Source: an uncultured Pseudomonadota bacterium
Lineage (GTDB): Bacteria > Myxococcota_A > UBA796 > SXON01
NCBI GenBank assembly: GCA_903875225.1
Contig: CAIQVJ010000132.1
Location: forward strand, 62,001 to 126,000
Direction: 5' to 3'
DNA length: 64,000 nucleotides
Numbering within the stretch: position 1 is the first letter of the stretch; every line of letters starts with the position of its first letter. The notes beneath the pieces are model-generated. The model was not told the DNA's origin. It saw only the letters and a list, made by a program, of their open reading frames with translations, and searched no databases. The position numbers were made by a program, and so were the translations under genes. Shown here one piece after another: positions 33,803-40,617 of this stretch.

Positions 33803-35746
33803 GTGAAACATCTGAACTATCGCTCCGAGATCGACGGACTTCGGGCGATCGCGGTGCTGATCGTGGTGTTTTTCCACTCCGACATGGGCTGCACCGGCGG
33901 CTATGTCGGAGTGGACGTTTTCTTTGTGATCTCGGGTTTTCTGATCACCTCCCTCATCTGGAGCGACCTGGAGCGGGGAAGGTTCACGTTCGCGAACTTC
34001 TGGGAGCGACGCGCGCGGAGGATCGTGCCGGCGCTCGTCGTGGTGACGGTCGCGACGCTGGTCGCCGGATGGTTCCTCCTGCTCCCTGCGGACTACAAGA
34101 GCCTGGGGCGGGCAGCGGCCTCCCAGGCCGTCTTTGCGGCCAATATCCACTATTGGCGAGATTCCGGGTATTTCGCGAGCGCCGCGGAGACCAAACCGCT
34201 CCTTCACACCTGGTCCCTGGCCGTCGAGGAGCAGTTCTATCTGTTCGTCCCCTTTCTGTTCTGGGCCATGTTCCGCTCCCGGCTCCTGGGAGGCCGAACA
34301 CGCGTGGTCGCGGTCCTCTCCGCCCTCTGTCTGGGCAGCTTCGGCCTGAGCCTCTACGGCGTCGCCCACTCCCCCTCGATCACATTCTATCTCCTCCCGA
34401 CTCGCGCCTGGGAACTGTTGCTCGGTGCAATACTCGCGGTCGCCCCTGCCACTCCGGGTTTTCTCGACCGGAGGGTCGCGCGCGAGCTTGTCTCCCTGCT
34501 CGGACTGGTCCTGATCCTGGTTCCCGCGTTCGCATACACCCGGGAGACCCCATTTCCCGGGCTCGCGGCGCTGCCGCCCTGCCTCGGTGCGGCCCTGGTG
34601 TTGTGGGCCAATGGTCGTGGCGACGGTGCCGTGCCGACGACCTCCGGCGCCGCGCTCTCGCTCCGACCGCTCACCTCCATCGGGCTCATCTCCTATTCCC
34701 TGTACCTCTGGCACTGGCCGTTTCTCGCCTTCAGCAAGTACCTCGCGCCAGCATCGATCTCGTTCGGGTACCGGGCGGGATTGTTGGGACTCGGGTTTCT
34801 GTGTGCCTTCCTCTCGTGGAAATACGTGGAGTCCCCATTTCGTGAGCGGAAGTTGGGAGCTTCCCGACGGGCGATGTACGCCTTCGCGGGCGCGGGGTTG
34901 GCCACCGTGCTCGGTGGGGGCGCGCTGTGCATGGGGATGCAGGGCTTTCCGTCGCGGTTCGGCGCCCAGACACTCGAATATGCCGACGCTGCGGGAGACA
35001 TGGCCTTCACCACCGAGCTGGGCGTCGAGGACGTTCGCGCCGGCCACCTGCTGCCCATCGGGCGCTCGGATCCGGCATTGCCGGTGTCGGTCCTGGTGTG
35101 GGGGGACAGCCACGCCATGGCCGCTACTCCCGCGGTCGACGCGTTTCTCAAGGAGCGCGGCCTCGCGGGACGCATGGTCGGCCACTCCTCCACGGCTCCG
35201 GTCCTGGATTGGTTCATGGTCGCAAAGTACGGCCTGAGCGCGGGCTCCGTCCCGTTCAACGAGGCGGTCTACGCCTATACGCGCAGTCAGCGGGTCCCCG
35301 ACGTGATCCTGAGCGCGTACTGGAGTGCGTACGCCGAGAGTGACCCGAAGCCTTTTGACGCTGCCCTGCTCGGGACGGTCCGGCGGCTCGTCGGCATCGG
35401 GGCTCGCGTCTGGGTGCTGTTGGATGTTCCAAAGCAGTCTCTGGATCCCCCGACCGCGCTTGCACTTTCCACGGTGTTCCGGCGGGATCTCACCCCGAAC
35501 TGCACGCGGACGAACGCCGTGGACAGGTTCGACCTGCTGGGGGCGGAGACCATCAACGAGATTGTGGAGGCCGGAGGTCGGATCATCGATCCCAAGCCAC
35601 GGTTCACCGATCCGACCGGCACGTACTTCCTGATCGAGTCGGACGGCGTCGCGCTCTATCGGGACGGCCAACACCTGAGTACCCGCGGTGCCACGCGGAT
35701 GCTGCTTCCGCTGATCCGGGACGCCCTGGTGCCGGAAAGACAGTAG
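33803..35746 (+). CDS. Membrane acyltransferase 3 with SGNH domain (OafA-type)
   Basis: A 647-residue protein. The first 390 residues are an acyltransferase 3 domain with about ten membrane helices: opening YRSEIDGLRAIAVLIVVFFH with the conserved His, VGVDVFFVISGFLI, FWERRARRI and LLHTWSLAVEEQFYL. The C-terminal part is a periplasmic SGNH hydrolase-like domain with VWGDSHAM (nucleophile Ser) and DGQHLS (Asp/His). Such fusions O-acetylate surface glycans: the membrane part brings the acyl group across and the SGNH part transfers it. The GTG start has a GGAGG eight bases upstream. The glycan acceptor is unknown; the exopolysaccharide cluster at 58-64 kb is one possible target. Confidence 0.9.
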   Translation: MKHLNYRSEIDGLRAIAVLIVVFFHSDMGCTGGYVGVDVFFVISGFLITSLIWSDLERGRFTFANFWERRARRIVPALVVVTVATLVAGWFLLLPADYKSLGRAAASQAVFAANIHYWRDSGYFASAAETKPLLHTWSLAVEEQFYLFVPFLFWAMFRSRLLGGRTRVVAVLSALCLGSFGLSLYGVAHSPSITFYLLPTRAWELLLGAILAVAPATPGFLDRRVARELVSLLGLVLILVPAFAYTRETPFPGLAALPPCLGAALVLWANGRGDGAVPTTSGAALSLRPLTSIGLISYSLYLWHWPFLAFSKYLAPASISFGYRAGLLGLGFLCAFLSWKYVESPFRERKLGASRRAMYAFAGAGLATVLGGGALCMGMQGFPSRFGAQTLEYADAAGDMAFTTELGVEDVRAGHLLPIGRSDPALPVSVLVWGDSHAMAATPAVDAFLKERGLAGRMVGHSSTAPVLDWFMVAKYGLSAGSVPFNEAVYAYTRSQRVPDVILSAYWSAYAESDPKPFDAALLGTVRRLVGIGARVWVLLDVPKQSLDPPTALALSTVFRRDLTPNCTRTNAVDRFDLLGAETINEIVEAGGRIIDPKPRFTDPTGTYFLIESDGVALYRDGQHLSTRGATRMLLPLIRDALVPERQ

Positions 35747-35763
35747 TCCCCGCGGGCGGGAGT

Positions 35764-35789
35764 CGGCAGCCAGGCCTTCTGGCGCGCCG
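35764..35789. terminator. Imperfect hairpin between convergent genes
   Basis: CGGC and GCCAG pair with CTGGC and GCCG around a GCCTT loop, in the 58-base gap between the acyltransferase and the next, convergent lipoprotein gene. There is no T tract. It may act as a two-way stop signal. Confidence 0.3.
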
Positions 35790-35804
35790 ATCCACCCCCG
35801 CCGT

Positions 35805-36962
35805 TCAGGGCTCGGGCGTGTCGATGAAGGACACCGGACCCAGCGCGGGGATCGCCAGCGGCACGAAGTTCCAGGAGCTGCCACTGGGGACGAGTTGGTA
35901 CCCGGCGAGCATTCCGGCCTCGTCGATCAGCCAGGCCTGGGCGGGGTCTGCCCCGTCGAAGAGCACGACGAAGTTGTTGTCGCCCTCGGCGATGCCCATG
36001 TCGGGCAGCGTGGTCACCGGCCCGCTCCCGGTCCAGGTGCCCATGCGGGTGGTCCAGTCCATGTCGGTGTAGCGTGCGAACTGCACGCCACCGGGCAGAC
36101 CACCCCAGGCCTCGACCATGCCGAGGTAGATCCCATCGAGCGGGTCCGCCGAGTCGAGGCTCCAGGCCTGCACCCCGCCGCTGATCGTCTCCATGTCCTC
36201 GCCCTCGAGCGCGACCAGCGCGCCGTGGTCGACGAGGAGGGTCTTGATCCAGGCATCGACGTAGGTGCCTGGCCCAAGCTCGCCGGTCGCGCAGTCCACC
36301 GGGGCGATGCCGTCCCAACTGGTGCGCTGGTCTCCACCGTACCCGACGTACACGATGCCGCCGTACGCAGCGAGCTGGGCGCCGTACGAGGTGCTGTTTT
36401 CGGAGGTCTCGTCGAGCGGCGCGAGCGAGATCGACCTCACCGGGCCGGACAGGTCGCTGGCGAGCAGCATGCGCTTGTCGCCCGAAAAGCTCCAGGTGAG
36501 GCCACCACAATCCACGAACGCGCTCGTCCCTCCCTCCCGGGTGAAGGTGACCTCCCCGGTGCCGGGATCGACGATGCTCACGGTTCCCGAGTTCGACAGG
36601 ACGTCCAGGGACCCGCTCTCCCCCCGCAGGACCGTCGAGACCGGAGGGAGGGAGATGAGCTCGACGGGCGCTGCCTCGCCGGCGCTCCAGTGGTAGACCT
36701 CCCCGCTCGTGGTGACCAGGACGAGGTCGGCCACGGGCATTGGACCATAGGTGTCGGCATCGGTGTCGGTGTCGGTGTCGGTATCGGTGTCGGTGTCGGC
36801 GTCAGTGTCGGCGTCGGTGTCGGCGTCGGTGTCGGCGTCGGCGTCGGCGTCGGTGTCGGCTTCGGTGTCGGTGTCGGTGTCGGTGCTGTCACCCGATGGG
36901 GCGCGGCAGGCGGAAAGGGAGAGCAGCAGGGCCAGGGGCACACACGAGATGAGGGAAGACAT
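35805..36962 (-). CDS. Lipoprotein with Asp-Thr/Asp-Ala repeat tether
   Basis: A 385-residue lipoprotein (lipobox LSAC, Cys19). Residues 25-71 are almost pure Asp-Thr and Asp-Ala dipeptide repeats. The remaining 310 residues look like a beta-propeller with short repeated segments (VADLVLVTTSGEVYHWSAGE, VSIVDPGTGEVTF, AAYGGIVYVGYGG, AWLIDEAGMLAGYQLV). Such tethers on a lipid-anchored protein are common in Myxococcota and probably hold the folded domain away from the membrane. I recognise no enzyme motif. The gene is convergent with the acyltransferase. Confidence 0.75.
   Translation of the reverse strand: MSSLISCVPLALLLSLSACRAPSGDSTDTDTDTEADTDADADADTDADTDADTDADTDTDTDTDTDTDADTYGPMPVADLVLVTTSGEVYHWSAGEAAPVELISLPPVSTVLRGESGSLDVLSNSGTVSIVDPGTGEVTFTREGGTSAFVDCGGLTWSFSGDKRMLLASDLSGPVRSISLAPLDETSENSTSYGAQLAAYGGIVYVGYGGDQRTSWDGIAPVDCATGELGPGTYVDAWIKTLLVDHGALVALEGEDMETISGGVQAWSLDSADPLDGIYLGMVEAWGGLPGGVQFARYTDMDWTTRMGTWTGSGPVTTLPDMGIAEGDNNFVVLFDGADPAQAWLIDEAGMLAGYQLVPSGSSWNFVPLAIPALGPVSFIDTPEP
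36751..36889 (-). repeat. In-frame hexanucleotide-like repeat coding Asp-Thr/Asp-Ala
   Basis: About 140 bases made of imperfect six-base units (GACACC and GACGCC read on the minus strand), inside the lipoprotein gene. Units are multiples of three, so gain or loss would change tether length without a frameshift. On the plus strand it gives an open frame of Val-Ser repeats that is not a gene. Confidence 0.9.
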
Positions 36963-37016
36963 CGGGATCCTGCGGATGGGCGGGGGGATTGTACCGCGAG
37001 ACGCTGCCCCCCTGCA

Positions 37017-37835
37017 TCATCCCCCCAGCTTGCGGGCCACGATCGCCTGCGCCCGGTGCACGTGCCTCGTGCGCTCCGACACCACGAGCGGCCATTCGAT
37101 CCCCTCATGGTGCTCGGCGACCGCATAGTTCAGGCTGTAGCCGAGGAAGGTCCGCTGGCCGGTCAGGCCCGCGAGCAGGTCGGTCGGGGTGAACCTGGCG
37201 TGCAGAGGCGTGATCTCGTCCACGAACGCGTATGCGCAGGTGACGACGAGCGTGCCGCCGGGCCGCAGCAGCGCATCTGCCTGCCCGAGCACCAGCCCCG
37301 GGTCGCCGCAGGAGTCGAGCAGGTTCGGCAGCGCCACGGCGTCGAACGAGCTTGCGAGGAAGGGCGGATCGGCAGCGTCCCCACACACCCGGTGCGCGCT
37401 CGCGTGGCCACGGAGCGTGCCGAAGTTCGTGTCGAGCGCCACGATCGCCGCTCCTCCGAGGGAGCCGGCCCCGCTCCCCATCTCCAGCACTGCGCCTGTG
37501 AGGGCCTCGCCGGTGGCGGTGAGCCAGGACTGGAGCGCCCCCTCCCGAGAGTTTGCGTACACCCGCCGCAGGTGGGCGTTGCGCGCGAGCGCTCCCCCGG
37601 CTCGCACGCGGAGGTCCTCGGCGAGGACGGGGGGCAGATCCGCGCGGCAGAGCACCTCCTGCCCTTCGGTCTGCATCCAGCGGTCGAGGTCCCGCAGTAC
37701 GATCGGGATCCCGTCGACGACGGGGTGCACGGTTCCACACCCGGGGCAACGTTTGCCCCCGGGATCGTCGACGAGCGCGTGCACCACGAGGCCCTCGGCG
37801 CCGGACCGGCGGCATTTTGGGCAGACGAGCGTCAT
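37017..37835 (-). CDS. Methyltransferase with Trm112-like zinc-ribbon N-terminus
   Basis: A 272-residue cytoplasmic protein. The first 45 residues have CPKC and CPGC pairs followed by HPVVDGIPIVL, the layout of a Trm112p-like zinc ribbon fused to methyltransferases. The core has a SAM-binding segment (VLEMGSGAGSLGG), an acidic residue in IVALDTNF, AVALPNLLD and a glycine-rich RPGGTLVVTCAYAF. AGGAG lies five bases before the ATG. The substrate is unknown. It is a different type from the methyltransferase at 24527-25414. The next gene upstream is divergent across 146 bases. Confidence 0.85.
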   Translation of the reverse strand: MTLVCPKCRRSGAEGLVVHALVDDPGGKRCPGCGTVHPVVDGIPIVLRDLDRWMQTEGQEVLCRADLPPVLAEDLRVRAGGALARNAHLRRVYANSREGALQSWLTATGEALTGAVLEMGSGAGSLGGAAIVALDTNFGTLRGHASAHRVCGDAADPPFLASSFDAVALPNLLDSCGDPGLVLGQADALLRPGGTLVVTCAYAFVDEITPLHARFTPTDLLAGLTGQRTFLGYSLNYAVAEHHEGIEWPLVVSERTRHVHRAQAIVARKLGG

Positions 37836-37981
37836 CCGATCTCCTGGAGGCGGGGAGCGTACCCCGGTCCGGCGACCGGGTGCGTCCCATCGCCGAGCCC
37901 GCCCACGATCGTCCGTCACGCCCGGGGGATCTGGCAGGCCGCGAGCGATCGTGACGGATAGTCGGAGTGGCAGGAGTCCGA

Positions 37982-38755
37982 ATGACCGAGTCCAGCCTCT
38001 CCTTCTCGCGCCCCGACGGGGAGGGGCACGCCGCGCTCTTCCTCCCGGAGGGCAGGGGCCCGGCGCCGCTCGTGTTCTTCTACATGGACGCCGCTGGGTT
38101 GAGGCCCGCCATGAGCGCAATGGCCGGGCGCCTCGTGAGCGCAGGCTACGCTGTCGTCCAGCCCGACCTGTACTGGCGCAGCGGCCCGTTCGCCCCGTTC
38201 GACGCGAAGACCCTGTTCGTCGACCCGGTGGAGCGCACACGGGTCATGGCGCTGATGAACGCGGTGCAGCCCGAGCAGGTGGTGCAGGACAGCGAGGCGC
38301 TCCTGGACGTGCTTGGGGCGGATCCGCGGGTGGACGCCCGCCGCGTGGGCCTCCTGGGCTATTGCATGGGGGGCCGCCAGGCGCTTTTCGTGGCTGCGGC
38401 GCTGGGGCCCCGGGCGGCATGCATGGCGTCGATCCACGGTGGCGGCCTCGTGCGGCCCGGTCCGGACAGCCCGCACCTGGGGGGCCCGCGTATCCGCGCC
38501 CGGCTGTACTTTGCCGTGGCGGACCAGGACCCGAGCTGCACCGCCGCTGACTGCGAGGTCCTGCGCGGCGCGTTGACGAGCGCCGGGGTGGCGCACGAGA
38601 TCGAACCCTACCCCGGGGCGAGGCACGGGTTCGCCGTCCCAGACTTCCCGGTGTACGACGGCGTGGCCGCCGAACATCACTGGGAGCGGCTACTCGCGTT
38701 GCTCGACGCGTCCTTGCGCCCGCTTCCGACACCACCTGGAGATCCGAAGCCATGA
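37982..38755 (+). CDS. Dienelactone hydrolase-family protein
   Basis: A 257-residue alpha/beta-hydrolase with the Cys nucleophile typical of the family, Cys128 in LLGYCMGGRQAL, plus an acid at ADQDPS (about Asp183) and His215 (PGARHGFAVPD). Dienelactone hydrolases open cyclic lactones in aromatic degradation, but many members act on other esters, so the substrate is open. I chose ATG 37982 because AGGAG (37972-37976) sits five bases before it; a GTG five codons upstream is also in frame. Its stop overlaps the start of the following lipoprotein gene (ATGA). There is no signal peptide. Confidence 0.88.
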   Translation: MTESSLSFSRPDGEGHAALFLPEGRGPAPLVFFYMDAAGLRPAMSAMAGRLVSAGYAVVQPDLYWRSGPFAPFDAKTLFVDPVERTRVMALMNAVQPEQVVQDSEALLDVLGADPRVDARRVGLLGYCMGGRQALFVAAALGPRAACMASIHGGGLVRPGPDSPHLGGPRIRARLYFAVADQDPSCTAADCEVLRGALTSAGVAHEIEPYPGARHGFAVPDFPVYDGVAAEHHWERLLALLDASLRPLPTPPGDPKP

Positions 38756-39378
38756 TCCTTGCTCTTTTTCTTGCCTGCACGGGCGCCGCGGACGACTCGG
38801 GCGATACCGCCGACTCGGCAGACACCGGCGCCTGCGGAACGCCCTCCGACCCGGTCACCACGAGCTCCGGGGGCCCCGTCACCTTCGAGGACGGTGACGC
38901 CACCTGCGATCGGCGCTGGGACGAGCTCGACCTTGGGGAGTGGCAGGACGGGGGGGCCTGCGGCTGGGGCTACGTGTTCCTCCAGGACCCCGACCGGGTG
39001 CTGACCATCCGCCTCGACCTGCCCGCGGCGGACGTGTCGGCGGGGCACGATTGGGTCTACTCCCTCGCGGTGGGCGCAGGCGCCACGCTCGAGTTGGGAG
39101 AGCTGGACGGCGGCGCGGACGAGATCGACTTCTGGTCGTGCTCGGACTACTCGGAGCAATTCTCGGGCACGTTGTGGACCGGGGTGGCCGGCAGGGTGGA
39201 GGTGGAGGCGCGGTGGGTCTGTGACACCGTCGATCCGAACTGCGGGGACGACGAGGCGGAGTTCCATGCGCGGGTCTCGCTCGTCGGAGTCGCCGTGGAG
39301 AACGGCGTGGGGGAGTGTCTCGAGGTACCCGACGTGCAGTTCGCGGTGCTGCTCGGCACGACGGAGTGCGGAGGGTAG
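38752..39378 (+). CDS. Small Cys-rich lipoprotein
   Basis: A 208-residue lipoprotein with a very short signal (lipobox FLAC at Cys9) and an Asp/Ser/Thr-rich tether (ADDSGDTADSADTG). The body has several Cys that could pair (residues 28 to 205) and a mostly beta composition (WVYSLAVGAGATLELGEL, DEIDFWSCSDYSE). I recognise no family. The start ATG overlaps the hydrolase stop by four bases, so the two are translated together. Confidence 0.7.
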   Translation: MILALFLACTGAADDSGDTADSADTGACGTPSDPVTTSSGGPVTFEDGDATCDRRWDELDLGEWQDGGACGWGYVFLQDPDRVLTIRLDLPAADVSAGHDWVYSLAVGAGATLELGELDGGADEIDFWSCSDYSEQFSGTLWTGVAGRVEVEARWVCDTVDPNCGDDEAEFHARVSLVGVAVENGVGECLEVPDVQFAVLLGTTECGG

Positions 39379-39380
39379 GC

Positions 39381-39408
39381 CCGGCCGCCCGGGGGAGCCC
39401 GCGGCCGG
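39381..39408. terminator. GC-rich hairpin between convergent genes
   Basis: CCGGCCGC-N12-GCGGCCGG lies in the 34-base gap between the stops of the small lipoprotein and the DTW-domain gene. It is a strong eight-base stem without a T tract, and a candidate two-way transcription stop. Confidence 0.4.
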
Positions 39409-39412
39409 TCTG

Positions 39413-40543
39413 CTACAGGCCCTGCGCGGGTCCGAGCGCGCCTGTCAGCATGGCCTGCACCACGGCCTCCAGGGCAGCCAGCTTGCGCACGGCGCGGCCG
39501 ACGCCCTCGGGCAGGTGTGCACCCAACCCCTCGGCGAGGCGCTCCACCCCACCCATCGGCGAATGCAGCTGGTTGGAGACCAGGCGCTTCAGGTCCACGT
39601 GCGGCCCGGTCTCCACGCCCACCTGGCGCAGCAGGTCGACCGAAAAGCGGCCCCAGGTACCCACAGCCAGCCTTCCCCCCGCAAACCGGTGCCAACGCTC
39701 CGTTGCTGCCTCGAGGCTCTCCCCCTCTCCCGGCGCCAACTCGAACCCTGCGCGCAGTCCATGGGGGGAGATGGCCTGGTTGAGCAGGACGATGCTCTCG
39801 AACCGCTCGCCGGTCGAGGGACGTAGCGCCACCCACTGGAGCAGGGGCTGGCGGCCTGCGGGCGCGGAGTGCCCGTCCACGAACACCAGGACGAGGTCCT
39901 CCCCGAGCGCGCGTAGTTGCTCCACCGGGGAGCATCTCCTGGCGTGGCGGGGGGGATCGGTGCGACCAACGGGCTCCGCCACGTAGGCGAGCTGGAGCTC
40001 CACCATGCGATCGAACGATCCCAACATCGGTGCGAACCTGCCCGGGGCGCCCTCCAACGCTTCGAGGACGTGGGCGACGGCCTCGATGGTCGAGAGGCAG
40101 TGCGCGGCTGGCTCGCGGCGGATGCGGTAGTTGCTCGGCTGGGAGGGTGTGAGGCCGATCCGCGGCAGCCCCGCGAGCAGGGGCGAGCGCTGGACCACCT
40201 TCCGGGCGTTGATCCAGGTGCCGTCCACCACGATCAGGGCGCGCGGGGGGCAGGGCAGGCTGCGGGCGTCCACCGCCCCCGCACCGGGAAAGAGCACCAT
40301 CGTGCCGGGCTCCCGCACGAGCGCCTCCAACCTCGGCGACCCCTCCGCGCGCAAGCCGATGTGCAGCTCGGAGTTGGGGAGCGACAGGTGGGCGAGCCGG
40401 CAGGTGCTCACGGGCACCCGGGCCTCGCGGGGGTGCTGCAGGAAAACCACGCGTGTCCGGCTCTCCACGGGGCGGATCTCTGCGCAGACGCAGCCCTGCG
40501 TCGGGCGACGGCAACGCAGGCAGAACGGTCTGGCAGTGGGCAC
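39413..40543 (-). CDS. DTW-domain protein, probable tRNA-uridine aminocarboxypropyltransferase
   Basis: A 376-residue protein. The first 200 residues are a DTW domain: CLRC and CVC cysteines at the start (zinc-binding), VFLQHPREARVPVST, LIVVDGTWINARKV (the DTW-type motif, here DGTW), and PSNYRIRREPAAHCLSTIEA. Family members TapT/DTWD transfer an aminocarboxypropyl group from SAM to uridine in tRNA. The C-terminal 170 residues are additional and helical, with no match I can name. The start is uncertain: a GTG at 40543 gives a protein beginning just before the first zinc cysteine. Confidence 0.82.
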   Translation of the reverse strand: MPTARPFCLRCRRPTQGCVCAEIRPVESRTRVVFLQHPREARVPVSTCRLAHLSLPNSELHIGLRAEGSPRLEALVREPGTMVLFPGAGAVDARSLPCPPRALIVVDGTWINARKVVQRSPLLAGLPRIGLTPSQPSNYRIRREPAAHCLSTIEAVAHVLEALEGAPGRFAPMLGSFDRMVELQLAYVAEPVGRTDPPRHARRCSPVEQLRALGEDLVLVFVDGHSAPAGRQPLLQWVALRPSTGERFESIVLLNQAISPHGLRAGFELAPGEGESLEAATERWHRFAGGRLAVGTWGRFSVDLLRQVGVETGPHVDLKRLVSNQLHSPMGGVERLAEGLGAHLPEGVGRAVRKLAALEAVVQAMLTGALGPAQGL

Positions 40544-40617
40544 CGGGGCCAGTAGCGCAAAGCGGCCGCTGGCGAAGCGCGACGGCCTTCTTTTCAGGGA
40601 CGACGCGGTCCCCCGGC

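Noticed and set aside
33065..35884. A 939-codon open frame on the minus strand across the acyltransferase
   Set aside because: It is opposite a clear acyltransferase-SGNH gene and is rich in Arg and Pro as shadows are.
36751..37128. Val-Ser repeat protein on the plus strand
   Set aside because: It is the reverse reading of the Asp-Thr/Asp-Ala repeat of the lipoprotein gene.
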